A stretch of DNA of 22,787 nt from an uncultured Collinsella sp. GTDB lineage: Bacteria > Actinomycetota > Coriobacteriia > Coriobacteriales > Coriobacteriaceae. Below, one piece after another: positions 8,701 through 14,936 of this stretch. Each line of letters begins with the position of its first letter. Within the stretch, counting starts at the first letter, position 1. The notes under the pieces were generated by a model. It saw nothing but the letters and a program-made list of their open reading frames with translations, was not told the origin of the DNA and did not search any database. The DNA lies in contig UQHO01000036.1 in the NCBI GenBank assembly GCA_900540995.1, positions 1 through 22,787 on the forward strand. The letters are read 5' to 3'. A program made the translations under genes and the position numbers.

Positions 8701-9556
8701 TGTGTACTTCACCGTTAACAGCGCGGATAGCAAGGATTACGTCAACTACTCTGCTGGTGGTGGCGTGTATCGCTATACGCTCGGCGATGCAGAGGCGACG
8801 CAGATTTATGATGCGGCTGGCCATTACCAGTACTGTGACTCTCCGGTCATTGCCGATGCTTCTGGCAATCTCTACTACATTAATGATTCGGGCACGCTGT
8901 TTAAACTTGGAGCTATCGAGTCTTGGACGGTTGCCTTTAACTCCAACGGCGGGTCTGCTTGCGACACTAAGTTTGTTGCTACGGCCGATGGCAAGCTGGT
9001 CAAGCCGGCCGATCCGACGCGCGATGGCTACACTTTTGGCGGTTGGTATACCGATGAGGCTTGCACGCAGGCGTATGACTTCAGTACGCCGGTGACGGCC
9101 GATCTGACGCTGTATGCCAAGTGGACCAAGAATGCCGTTAACCCTGGCGGCAATGGTGGTTCTGGCTCCAATGGCGGCAATGGTGGCGCTGGCAACGGTT
9201 CCGGTGCTGGCGCTGGCACGGGTTCCGGCTCCGGCACGAAGGGCCAGCAGGCTGGCGGCGCTGTCGCCCCGGGTCAGAAGCCGGTGACCAAGACGACGGT
9301 GTCGACCAAGACCGAGACCAAGGACAACAAGTCCGACAAGAAGTCTGACAACAAGTCTGACAAGAAGGACAGCAAGTCCGACAAAAAGTCCGATTCCAAG
9401 TCCGATACGGGCGCTGCTTCCACGACCACTGCTAAGAAGTCCTCTAGTGCTTCCGAGCAGGAGACTGGCACCAATCCGCTCGCCATCGTCGGCGTTGCCG
9501 CCGGCGTCATCGGTCTCGCCATCGTCGGCGTGTTCGTGTTCACCAAACGTCGGTAG
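5720..9556 (+). CDS. Secreted, membrane-anchored protein with four DUF4430 (transcobalamin-like) domains, a beta-propeller and an InlB repeat
   Basis: This exported surface protein has 1278 aa from the ATG at 5720 (AAGGGGG six bases upstream); an ATG at 5801 with GGGGG is also plausible. Order: signal peptide (hydrophobic core about 54-70, cleavage near AQLWA), Ala/Glu/Ser-rich linker, four DUF4430 domains (about 173-287, 297-405, 411-520, 527-638), each with a W/F-rich motif such as YWQLFINGKSS and a closing GDxVTxxY, a PQQ-like beta-propeller (about 680-1067), one InlB/Flg_new repeat ending DLTLYAKW (about 1068-1137), Gly/Ser then Lys/Asp/Ser-rich stalk, one transmembrane segment (about 1252-1272) and tail TKRR. 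DUF4430 resembles the C-terminal beta domain of intrinsic factor and transcobalamin. With the upstream riboswitch this suggests cobalamin capture at the surface (inference). No LPXTG is visible; EQETG precedes the membrane segment. The next gene starts within ten bases. Confidence 0.9.
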   Translation: MGELERNMRDDVGQPLGNAPSTDNGGQMDMFEDERERASLHRRGAIARGVAKRGLVAFLAFAMAFSTTPAQLWAEGAEGIAEAVAQATTPGEDAALAGGAAEQSGAEVSDSGSAPAASAATTEAATGDEGSATGESPATSEQSSTASAGQAGSAAAAAVQTENSTETGDVAKKQVEVSFSIVGTDADGKAQTWVAPTQLKLDDGATAADAFIKLQEKTGFKAKYEPNTAYGFYLESITSPSDGRTLAYDPTTYAFWQLFVDGASSSVGASSVKLTQGQKIEFAYTAGSSSPVVKDQVAANVTVIGRDAQGKTQTWVDNAQYVVTSGSSALDLTKVALEANDIDAVAAGSFILSLKYNGVELGTPLDYSTYWQLFINGKSSDYTADNVTIHAGDTVTWFYGGWGDQLPSDSVHASVQVLGKDKDGKQQVWASTGQTSLKAGSTAKDLLEQTGLKLDAGESSWGWFLNGIYSPFDDESYCGYDAATNSYWRFYVNGKFADVGAGAYELQEGDAVTFMYGADADALPGQVLGSVDVIGPDVNGNNTRWGSASNVSLLEGSTAQNLIETVLKAKGVTYNGSQSGEYWFLNSINSPFDHKPYAWDAATNKYWHLYINGEPSLLCANQITLKSGDKVTLAYTTDDSAMPDPDKIVVDPSATTPDWDAEWAGYGNSGNGSTVTDAKTPAQAAGLKWAFDWKAESGQQYANCSEPVIANGFVYIATENELIKIDSSTGKKVASAPLASKVSYTSRPIYTNGLIIVPLNGGAVQAITADKLICKWLTPGLTDLTQSSCTVVSDGEYVYVGSVDISYDENYNATYGNGSFARIKIATGEVSWQNIDPAEGYYWTGAALTDKYAIVPTSAGTLKCIDKTTGDVVSTMKLGAVANADCIADPSNGSTFYQMTHDGKLHVISLSAKGVLSEQKTVDLGLTNNLSAPAVSGDNLIVGGQTATGSALVLYNLKTGKTTMVAAADGKALPAGLNGIAATPLVSVQGGKTYVYFTVNSADSKDYVNYSAGGGVYRYTLGDAEATQIYDAAGHYQYCDSPVIADASGNLYYINDSGTLFKLGAIESWTVAFNSNGGSACDTKFVATADGKLVKPADPTRDGYTFGGWYTDEACTQAYDFSTPVTADLTLYAKWTKNAVNPGGNGGSGSNGGNGGAGNGSGAGAGTGSGSGTKGQQAGGAVAPGQKPVTKTTVSTKTETKDNKSDKKSDNKSDKKDSKSDKKSDSKSDTGAASTTTAKKSSSASEQETGTNPLAIVGVAAGVIGLAIVGVFVFTKRR

Positions 9557-9565
9557 GTGAGGGCT

Positions 9566-10468
9566 GTGTCCAATAAATCCAAGGACGCTGACCCCAAGCA
9601 ACCAGATTCCTCGTTTATCCAGCTCGATGATCCAAAGCAACAGGGCGCCGCTTCGGCGGCGTCCACCTCTCGTCGCAAGGCGCTCCTCGGCGTTCTGACT
9701 GCTGCATGCACCATTCTGATCGTCGTCTCGCTGGGTTTCGTCCATCCTTCCACAAGCGGTGCCTGGTCCATCGACTGGATCATTCAGACCGTGACGGGGG
9801 AGAGCGTCGTCACCAAGGACACCAAGGCGTCTGGCTCGACTACGACTTCGGGCGAGGCCAGTTCCAAGGATTCCAAGTCATCGAATGACGCAAAAGATGA
9901 GTCCAAGGGTTCGAACGACGACAAGGACGATTCCGAGTCTTCAAACAAGGAATCGGACAAAAACTCGGATAGCAAGAAGTCCGAGGACCGGGGCGGCAAG
10001 AAGTCTGGCGATAAATCCGCTGCCCAAAATACGGGAGCCAGTGATACTTCCAATGCGTCTGGCGGTGCTTCTTCGGGCGGTGGCCAGTCGTCTGATGGAG
10101 CCTCATCCTCTAATGGTGGAAACGCCTCCTCGGGCAGCCAAAGCGGCTCACAGGAGTCCAACTACGTCACGGTAACGGTTTCGGTCACATCGAGCGCTGT
10201 GGGCAATCCTGTGTCCTCTGGCGGCACCTTTACCTTTAACGAAGGCGCTACCGTCTACGATGCCCTTTGCGCGCTGGGCCTTTCTGTCAACGCACATGGC
10301 TCATCGTACGGCACGTATGTCTCCGCGATTGGCGGTTTGGCCGAGAAACAGTACGGCGGCACGAGCGGCTGGATGTACTCCGTCAACGGCACAACGCCCA
10401 TGACGGCCTGCAGCAACTACGTTCTCTCCAATGGTGACAACGTCGTTTGGTATTACGTAACGGGCTAG
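9566..10468 (+). CDS. Membrane-anchored DUF4430 (transcobalamin-like) protein
   Basis: The protein is 300 aa from the GTG at 9566 (AGGTGAGG just upstream); GTG at 9557 would add three residues. A basic patch (TSRRK) precedes one N-terminal membrane segment (about 39-60), so the rest lies outside the cell. Residues about 85-195 are a low-complexity Ser/Lys/Asp/Gly stalk of the same flavour as the stalk of the preceding protein. The C-terminal 100 residues are one DUF4430 domain with FNEGATVYDALCALGLSV, GWMYSVNG and LSNGDNVVWYY. It lies immediately downstream of the four-domain protein in the same riboswitch-led transcript and ends at a strong terminator. A role with its neighbour as a membrane-proximal corrinoid-binding partner is inferred. 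DUF4430 domains also occur in proteins not tied to B12, so ligand identity is unproven. Confidence 0.88.
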   Translation: MSNKSKDADPKQPDSSFIQLDDPKQQGAASAASTSRRKALLGVLTAACTILIVVSLGFVHPSTSGAWSIDWIIQTVTGESVVTKDTKASGSTTTSGEASSKDSKSSNDAKDESKGSNDDKDDSESSNKESDKNSDSKKSEDRGGKKSGDKSAAQNTGASDTSNASGGASSGGGQSSDGASSSNGGNASSGSQSGSQESNYVTVTVSVTSSAVGNPVSSGGTFTFNEGATVYDALCALGLSVNAHGSSYGTYVSAIGGLAEKQYGGTSGWMYSVNGTTPMTACSNYVLSNGDNVVWYYVTG

Positions 10469-10490
10469 AGGCCTCGACATAGCGCGCCAG

Positions 10491-10528
10491 ACGGGCGGTT
10501 CGGACAAACATCCGGGCCGCCCGTTTTT
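10491..10528 (+). terminator. Strong intrinsic terminator after the DUF4430 operon
   Basis: ACGGGCGG (10491-10498) pairs perfectly with CCGCCCGT (10517-10524), with an inner CGGA/TCCG extension, followed by TTTTT. It begins 22 bases after the stop. Confidence 0.93.
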
Positions 10529-10562
10529 CATGCGAATTGGACGGGGTCGCCTGGGATCTCGG

Positions 10563-10601
10563 CAAACAAAAAACCGATTGGAACGGGAATTCCAACCGGT
10601 T
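10563..10601 (-). terminator. Strong intrinsic terminator of the gtrA/fbp transcript
   Basis: Reading the minus strand, AACCGgTTGGA (10601-10591) pairs with TCCAAtCGGTT (10582-10572) around an eight-base loop, followed by a T-run (complement of A at 10568-10573). It lies 27 bases beyond the stop of the distal GtrA gene and converges on the plus-strand terminator at 10491. Confidence 0.9.
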
Positions 10602-10627
10602 ATACATTCAAGCAAATAGTGAATCGA

Positions 10628-11035
10628 TTACGACCGTGCGCCCTCGAGGAAGAAGCGACGGCTAAAGTAGTTGTACCAGGTGACGAGGAACGTTGCGATG
10701 GCCTTCATAGCCTGGTAGCCGATGCTCAAAAACGTGACGCCCACAAACATGTACAGGTCGTTGAGGCCCAGACCGATTACCGACAGGATGGTGAAGATCG
10801 TGAACTCGCGCTTGCGGCTCATGCCCTCGCGATGGTCGAACACGTACTTCATGCTGAGCCAGTAGTTAACCACGACGGACGTGGTAAACGAGACCGTCGT
10901 GCTCATCAAAAAGTCGAGGTGGAACAGCTCGACGAGCGCAATAAGCATGCCCCAGTCGATGCCAAAGGAGATAAGACCCACGACAGCGAACTTGAGGAAC
11001 TGCTTGGTATGAGGTTGTGCCAGTGCCTTGCGCAC
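10628..11035 (-). CDS. GtrA-family four-span membrane protein (copy 1)
   Basis: This 135-aa GtrA-like protein (PF04138) has four hydrophobic segments: about 13-33 (FLKFAVVGLISFGIDWGMLI), 40-60, 76-96 and 103-122. GtrA proteins are small inner-membrane proteins thought to move or present polyprenyl-linked sugars for cell-surface glycosylation. The family-typical central loop SMKYVFDHREGMSRKREF is clear and nearly identical to that of the adjacent copy, pointing to tandem duplication followed by divergence. The GTG at 11035 is the only conventional start after the in-frame TAA upstream; its SD is weak (GGATGTGA). It is followed by a strong terminator. A 218-base gap with several inverted repeats separates it from copy 2. 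No glycosyltransferase partner is present in the window, so the substrate is unknown. Confidence 0.87.
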   Translation of the reverse strand: MRKALAQPHTKQFLKFAVVGLISFGIDWGMLIALVELFHLDFLMSTTVSFTTSVVVNYWLSMKYVFDHREGMSRKREFTIFTILSVIGLGLNDLYMFVGVTFLSIGYQAMKAIATFLVTWYNYFSRRFFLEGARS

Positions 11036-11132
11036 GTAATCACATCCAATGCGTTGATGAATCGAGCAGAGGATACTTTAGAGCTTTTGCAAGGGAAACG
11101 TAAGGTCTTTGCCAAGAACTATATGAACTCGC

Positions 11133-11171
11133 CAAATTTTCAAGAGCTAATCCGCAAACGTTGAAAATTTG
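11133..11171. repeat. 11-bp inverted repeat upstream of GtrA copy 1
   Basis: CAAATTTTCAA (11133-11143) and TTGAAAATTTG (11161-11171) are perfect inverted arms around a 17-base spacer in a locally AT-rich stretch. They lie about 100-135 bases upstream of the GTG start of GtrA copy 1. An operator or an RNA stem is possible; no protein can be assigned. Confidence 0.7.
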
Positions 11172-11183
11172 CCCGTAAACGAA

Positions 11184-11233
11184 CGATGCCCACGGGCGAT
11201 ACTGTGCTGAGCGCGCATTGTCCGTGGGCATCG
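11184..11233. repeat. 12-bp hairpin after GtrA copy 2
   Basis: CGATGCCCACGG (11184-11195) pairs perfectly with CCGTGGGCATCG (11222-11233) around a 26-base loop. On the minus strand it starts 21 bases past the GtrA copy 2 stop and is followed by TTCGTTT, so it may be a weak terminator or an mRNA-stabilising stem between the two GtrA genes. Confidence 0.75.
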
Positions 11234-11253
11234 TAAGGCTGTAAGGTTGCGAG

Positions 11254-11649
11254 TTACTTGGTCTCGTCGCCCTCCAGGAAGATCTTTCGGGTCACAAAGT
11301 TGTAGACCATGACAAGCGCGGTGGCGCAGATCTTGGCGATATTGGCCTCGAGCCCCAGACCGGCGTTGAGCGTCAGCACGATACCGTCGTTGAGCACCAA
11401 ACCGATCACGGACAGCACGACAAAGATGATGAACTCGCGGCGGCGGCTCATGCCTTCCTTGTGCGCAAACACGTACTTCATGCTGGCGACGTAATTAAAG
11501 ATGAGCGAGACGATAAAGCCGCTGGTGTTGGCGATTAGGATGTTGAGGCCCAGACCGTAGTGGAGCAGATTCATAATGCCAAAGTCGATAACCGTGGCAA
11601 TGACACCGACGACGCCAAATTTCATGATCTGCGCAAGGAGCTTTTGCAT
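11254..11649 (-). CDS. GtrA-family four-span membrane protein (copy 2)
   Basis: This GtrA-like protein (PF04138) has 131 aa from the ATG at 11649, which aligns with the start of copy 1 (MQKLLAQIMKFGVVG against RKALAQ...FLKFAVVG) and has AAGGCAGGT upstream. A TTG at 11712 would add 21 residues, but its GGGGA touches the codon. Four membrane segments are visible (about 9-29, 34-54, 72-90, 98-118), with the signature loop SMKYVFAHKEGMSRRREF and the C-terminal TRKIFLEGDETK. The family is linked to translocation or modification of polyprenyl-phosphate sugars. It lies 78 bases downstream of fbp on the same strand. A hairpin with a UUCG loop (11667-11680, GGCGC/GCGCC) sits about 18 bases before the ATG and may affect its expression relative to fbp. 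Confidence 0.88.
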   Translation of the reverse strand: MQKLLAQIMKFGVVGVIATVIDFGIMNLLHYGLGLNILIANTSGFIVSLIFNYVASMKYVFAHKEGMSRRREFIIFVVLSVIGLVLNDGIVLTLNAGLGLEANIAKICATALVMVYNFVTRKIFLEGDETK

Positions 11650-11727
11650 GGTACCTGCCTTAAGCTGGCGCCGAAGCGCCGCGGGTATGACAAACTCAGC
11701 AAGTTTAGCCAATCCCCGCGGGTGGTG

Positions 11728-13644
11728 CTAGGCGCGCTCCTCGATAGCACCGTTTCTATATGCATCGAGCAGCTGGCGCAGGTCCTGGATCTGGCTGCGG
11801 ATCTTGGCGCCAGTATCGGTGTCGCTCACCATGCGGCGACGGTCTGCTTGGTCAAAACGGTTGGTCTCGCTTTCGATGTCCACGTTGCGCGTGAGTGCCT
11901 CGGCAACCGTCGTAAAGGCCCGGTGCGACTTGAGGCGGCAGCCGCGCGAGCTCGAGATGAGCGTATAGCCGGCGATACCCGTCTTGGGATGGTAAGCGCG
12001 GCAAAAGCCGCCATCGATGACCAGCAGCTTGCCCTCGGCGCGGATGGGTTGCTCGCCCTTGGTGGTTTTAACAGGCGTGTGGCCGTTGATGATGTGGCCG
12101 GTCGGTGAACATGCCATGGGCGCGACGCCAAACTCGCGCATGATGTCGTCGCAGACCGAGGGCGACTTGGTAAGCGTAAAGTACGGATCCATCGGCTCGA
12201 CCCAGGTGCTCTTATCGGCGATATAGGCGCGCTCAAAGGTACGCACTAGGCGTCCGCTGGCGGGTGAGTTAAAGCCAATCCACAGGTACCACATCCAGTC
12301 GAGGGCGTCGCGGTCGCCCACGCGCCAGGCTCGGCGGGCGATGTGATCGCAAAAATCGAGATAATCGCGGCCAGCGTGCCAGGTGCCCAAGCAGTTCATG
12401 CTGCTAAAGGTGCCGTCTTCGTTGAGCGGCACGCAGCCATGGAACAGCAGGTTGCCGTTGGCGACCTTGTACATCGAGCCGTGGGAATAGAGGAAATCGA
12501 TATGGCGATGCAGGTGATCGGCGGTGACAAACTCGGACACGAGCTTGTCGATGATGTGCTGCTCCTGGGGCGTGAGCGTATAGGGGTCCGCCGGGTCGAC
12601 GGTGGGGAAGTCGCTGGTCGTGAGCGGCCACACGCTGCCGTCGGCGAGCGTGACCGTGCCGGTGTCGTGGTCGATCTTGTCGAGTAACAGGCGATCGGTC
12701 ATATCGAACTCGGGGTGGCGCTGGATAATCTGGCCCTCGAGCTTAAAGAGTAGCACGTTGATGGCCTTGATCAGCGGGGTGATGGACTCGCCGGCGGTGT
12801 AGGTGGCATCGGCAAAGGCAACAAGCTCACGCAGCGAGATGCCGTAGTCGTTCTCGAGGATCTCGTAGTTGTCATAGCGTAGGTTGTTGCGCAACACCGT
12901 GGCGATGCAGGCGGGCTCACCGGCCGCAGCACCCATCCACAGCAGGTCGTGGTTGCCCCACTGGATGTCGAGCGAATGGTAGGTGAGCAGACGGTCCATA
13001 ATCTTGGCCGCGCCGCCGCCGCGGTCGAAGATATCGCCCACCAGGTGCAGGTGGTCGACGGCCAGGCGCTTGATGAGCGAAGCGAGCGACTCGATAAAGT
13101 CGTCGGCGCTGGCGGTCTCCAGGATGGACTCCACGATGCGCTCGTGATAGCGCACGCGATAGTTGTTCTCGTCCGGGTGCGTGTGCAACAACTCGTCGAT
13201 GATATAGGCGTAGTCGCGCGGGATGGCCTTGCGCACCTTGGAGCGCGTGTAGCGGCTTGAAAGCGAGCGAGCGACCATGATGAGCTGGTCGAGCATCGTC
13301 TTGTACCAGGTGGGCGAGTCCTCGCGCCGGCTGCGGACAAGATCGATCTTCTCGCGCGGGTAGTAGATGAGCGTGCACAGCTCGCCCTTCTCGTCAAAGG
13401 AGAGCGTGTCGCCAAAGATCTCGTCGACATGCTCGCGCACGACGCCCGAGCAGTTGTTGAGGATGTGCATAAAGGCTTCGTACTCGCCGTGCACGTCGCT
13501 CATAAAATGCTCGGTGCCCTTGGGTAGGTTGAGGATGGCCGAGAGGTTGATAATTTCGGTAAACGCGGATTGTTCGGTGGGGAACTGTCTCGACAGCAGG
13601 CGCAGATACTTGAAGTCTTGCGGGTTGCGATCGAATGCGACCAT
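11728..13644 (-). CDS. fbp: Fructose-1,6-bisphosphatase, class III
   Basis: This 638-aa protein is a class III FBPase (PF06874, calcineurin-like phosphoesterase fold), which converts fructose-1,6-bisphosphate to fructose-6-phosphate in gluconeogenesis. The length matches the Bacillus/Clostridium-type enzyme. Metal-site motifs are visible: SDVHGEYEAF with D50 and H52, GDIFDRGG (203-210), GNHDLLW (230-236), and a late NGHTPVK. The ATG at 13644 is chosen for the GGAAGGTG four bases upstream and the family-typical MVAFDRNPQDFKYLRLL; a start at 13689 would run through the inverted repeat in the leader. GtrA copy 2 follows at 78 bases on the same strand. The inverted repeat at 13672-13701, just upstream of the start codon, is the obvious candidate control site. 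Confidence 0.96.
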   Translation of the reverse strand: MVAFDRNPQDFKYLRLLSRQFPTEQSAFTEIINLSAILNLPKGTEHFMSDVHGEYEAFMHILNNCSGVVREHVDEIFGDTLSFDEKGELCTLIYYPREKIDLVRSRREDSPTWYKTMLDQLIMVARSLSSRYTRSKVRKAIPRDYAYIIDELLHTHPDENNYRVRYHERIVESILETASADDFIESLASLIKRLAVDHLHLVGDIFDRGGGAAKIMDRLLTYHSLDIQWGNHDLLWMGAAAGEPACIATVLRNNLRYDNYEILENDYGISLRELVAFADATYTAGESITPLIKAINVLLFKLEGQIIQRHPEFDMTDRLLLDKIDHDTGTVTLADGSVWPLTTSDFPTVDPADPYTLTPQEQHIIDKLVSEFVTADHLHRHIDFLYSHGSMYKVANGNLLFHGCVPLNEDGTFSSMNCLGTWHAGRDYLDFCDHIARRAWRVGDRDALDWMWYLWIGFNSPASGRLVRTFERAYIADKSTWVEPMDPYFTLTKSPSVCDDIMREFGVAPMACSPTGHIINGHTPVKTTKGEQPIRAEGKLLVIDGGFCRAYHPKTGIAGYTLISSSRGCRLKSHRAFTTVAEALTRNVDIESETNRFDQADRRRMVSDTDTGAKIRSQIQDLRQLLDAYRNGAIEERA

Positions 13645-13671
13645 GAAACACCTTCCGATGGGGCTGGTAAA

Positions 13672-13701
13672 ACTGATAAACAGCGTCAAACGTTTATCAG
13701 T
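13672..13701. promoter_or_regulatory. Perfect 10-bp inverted repeat in the fbp leader (candidate operator)
   Basis: ACTGATAAAC (13672-13681) and GTTTATCAGT (13692-13701) are perfect arms with a 10-base spacer. Arm centres are 20 bases apart, about two helical turns. The site ends 28 bases before the fbp ATG and lies in the 320-base fbp/degV divergent gap. It is AT-rich against a GC-rich background. Apart from this site and the degV promoter I see nothing definite in the gap (13645-13964). Confidence 0.6.
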
Positions 13702-13927
13702 ATGCGCCGCTTTTGTTTCGATTTTGCGCCAGCGGCTGAATTGTCGGCTGAACGGTTTGGTAAATCGATTTAGTTGAGGTAGATATGGCGGTTGAGTGGA
13801 GACGACAGAGGGTGTTTTCTCAGATATTTATGCGTGGAGTCGGTGGAGACGATGGTGGTAAAGATGTTCGCTATTTTTGGTTCGATTTGGTAAATAGTGG
13901 ACATATGTACCGTATGTAGGCTCACTG

Positions 13928-13936
13928 TGCGATAAT
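13928..13936 (+). promoter_or_regulatory. Extended -10 promoter element of the degV gene
   Basis: TGC immediately followed by GATAAT forms an extended -10 element (TGn plus five of six consensus matches), 28 bases before the start codon. No good -35 is seen. The same eleven bases TGTGCGATAAT occur upstream of metG on the other strand. Confidence 0.5.
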
Positions 13937-13964
13937 TTGCGCAGCAATGAGTAAGGAGCCTCAT

Positions 13965-14855
13965 ATGAGTGATTTTGTCCTGACCTGTGAATCCGCCGCC
14001 GACCGAACCCGTGAGTTCTTTGCGTCGCGCAATATCCCTGTCGTGTGTTTTCATTACGAGATCGACGATGTTGTCCATACGGACGATCTGTATCAGTCGA
14101 TTACGCCGGACAAGTTTTTTGCCCAGATTGCCGCGGGCGCCATGCCCAAGACGTCTCAGGTGAGCGTGGGTGAGTACGAGGAGTTTTGGGAGCCGTTTGT
14201 TGCCGAGGGTAAAGACGTGCTGCACCTGACGTTGTCGTCGGGTATTTCGGGCACGTATGGATCGGCCTGCGTTGCGGCGCAGATGCTCGCGGATCGCTAT
14301 CCCCAGGGCGGCAAGGTGCGCGTCATCGATTCGCTGGCGGCGTCTTCGGGCTTTGGCCTGTTGCTGGAATATGCCGCCGACGTGCGCGATAGCGGGGCCT
14401 CACTCGACGAGACGGCTGCCTGGATCGAGGAGCACAAACTCAACCTGCACCACTGGTTCTTCTCGACCGATCTGTCGAGCTACCTACGAGGCGGTCGCAT
14501 TTCGGCTGCGAGTGCGATCATCGGCACGGCGCTTAAGATTTGCCCGCTTATGACGGTCGATTGCGATGGCAAGCTGTCGCCACGTGAGAAGATTCGCACT
14601 AAGAAGCGCGCGATTTCCGAGATGGCCAAAACCATGATGGCACACGTGCAGGACGGTGTGGATTATTCGGGTAAGTGCATCATGTCGCACTCGGCGTGCC
14701 GTGAGGATGCCGAGGCAGTTGCGGCGCTGATTGAGGAACAGGTTCCGCAGCTTAAAGGCAAGATTGAGATCAATGACATCGGTACTCTGATTGGCTCGCA
14801 TACCGGACCTGGTACGGTGGCGCTCTTCTTTATGGGCGACAAGCGCGTGGATTAA
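13965..14855 (+). CDS. DegV-family fatty-acid-binding protein
   Basis: This 296-aa DegV-family protein (PF02645) has the normal length. These soluble proteins bind a fatty acid; in Gram-positive bacteria, FakB proteins of this family present fatty acids to the FakA kinase for acyl-phosphate formation. Visible motifs are KTSQ (62-65), SSGISGTY (91-98), the central DSLAASSGFG, YLRGGRIS, and the C-terminal GSHTGPGTVALFF. The start at 13965 has AAGGAG (13953-13958) six bases upstream; an ATG at 13947 has none. No fakA homologue is in the window, so whether it is a FakB is open. It is monocistronic: own promoter element upstream, terminator downstream. Confidence 0.93.
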   Translation: MSDFVLTCESAADRTREFFASRNIPVVCFHYEIDDVVHTDDLYQSITPDKFFAQIAAGAMPKTSQVSVGEYEEFWEPFVAEGKDVLHLTLSSGISGTYGSACVAAQMLADRYPQGGKVRVIDSLAASSGFGLLLEYAADVRDSGASLDETAAWIEEHKLNLHHWFFSTDLSSYLRGGRISAASAIIGTALKICPLMTVDCDGKLSPREKIRTKKRAISEMAKTMMAHVQDGVDYSGKCIMSHSACREDAEAVAALIEEQVPQLKGKIEINDIGTLIGSHTGPGTVALFFMGDKRVD

Positions 14856-14895
14856 TTTGCCCCATCACGTCGCTGCATGATTGCTCAAACGATAA

Positions 14896-14930
14896 CGGCC
14901 CGCCTCACGTTTGTGGGGCGGGCCTTGCTG
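14896..14930. terminator. Bidirectional terminator between convergent genes
   Basis: GGCCCGCC (14897-14904) pairs with GGCGGGCC (14917-14924), extended by inner CA/TG. It lies 42 bases after the degV stop and 13 bases from the stop of the minus-strand TIM-barrel gene. Flanking T-content is modest in both directions (TTGCTGTT; GTTATCGTTT on the minus strand). Confidence 0.75.
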
Positions 14931-14936
14931 TTACGA

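Noticed and set aside
9300..9410. Lys/Asp/Ser codon repeats as a DNA tandem-repeat element
   Set aside because: They are in-frame low-complexity codons (AAGTCCGACAAG-type) of a flexible stalk, not a separate element.
7568..9745. 725-codon minus-strand frame opposite the DUF4430 protein
   Set aside because: The composition is Arg/Ile/Gly-rich shadow sequence with no SD or domain; the plus-strand protein has clear domains across the same span.
10619..11164. 181-codon plus-strand frame opposite GtrA copy 1
   Set aside because: Mostly the antisense of a GtrA gene; only its last 35 codons, outside that gene, look protein-like and are reported separately as a weak finding.
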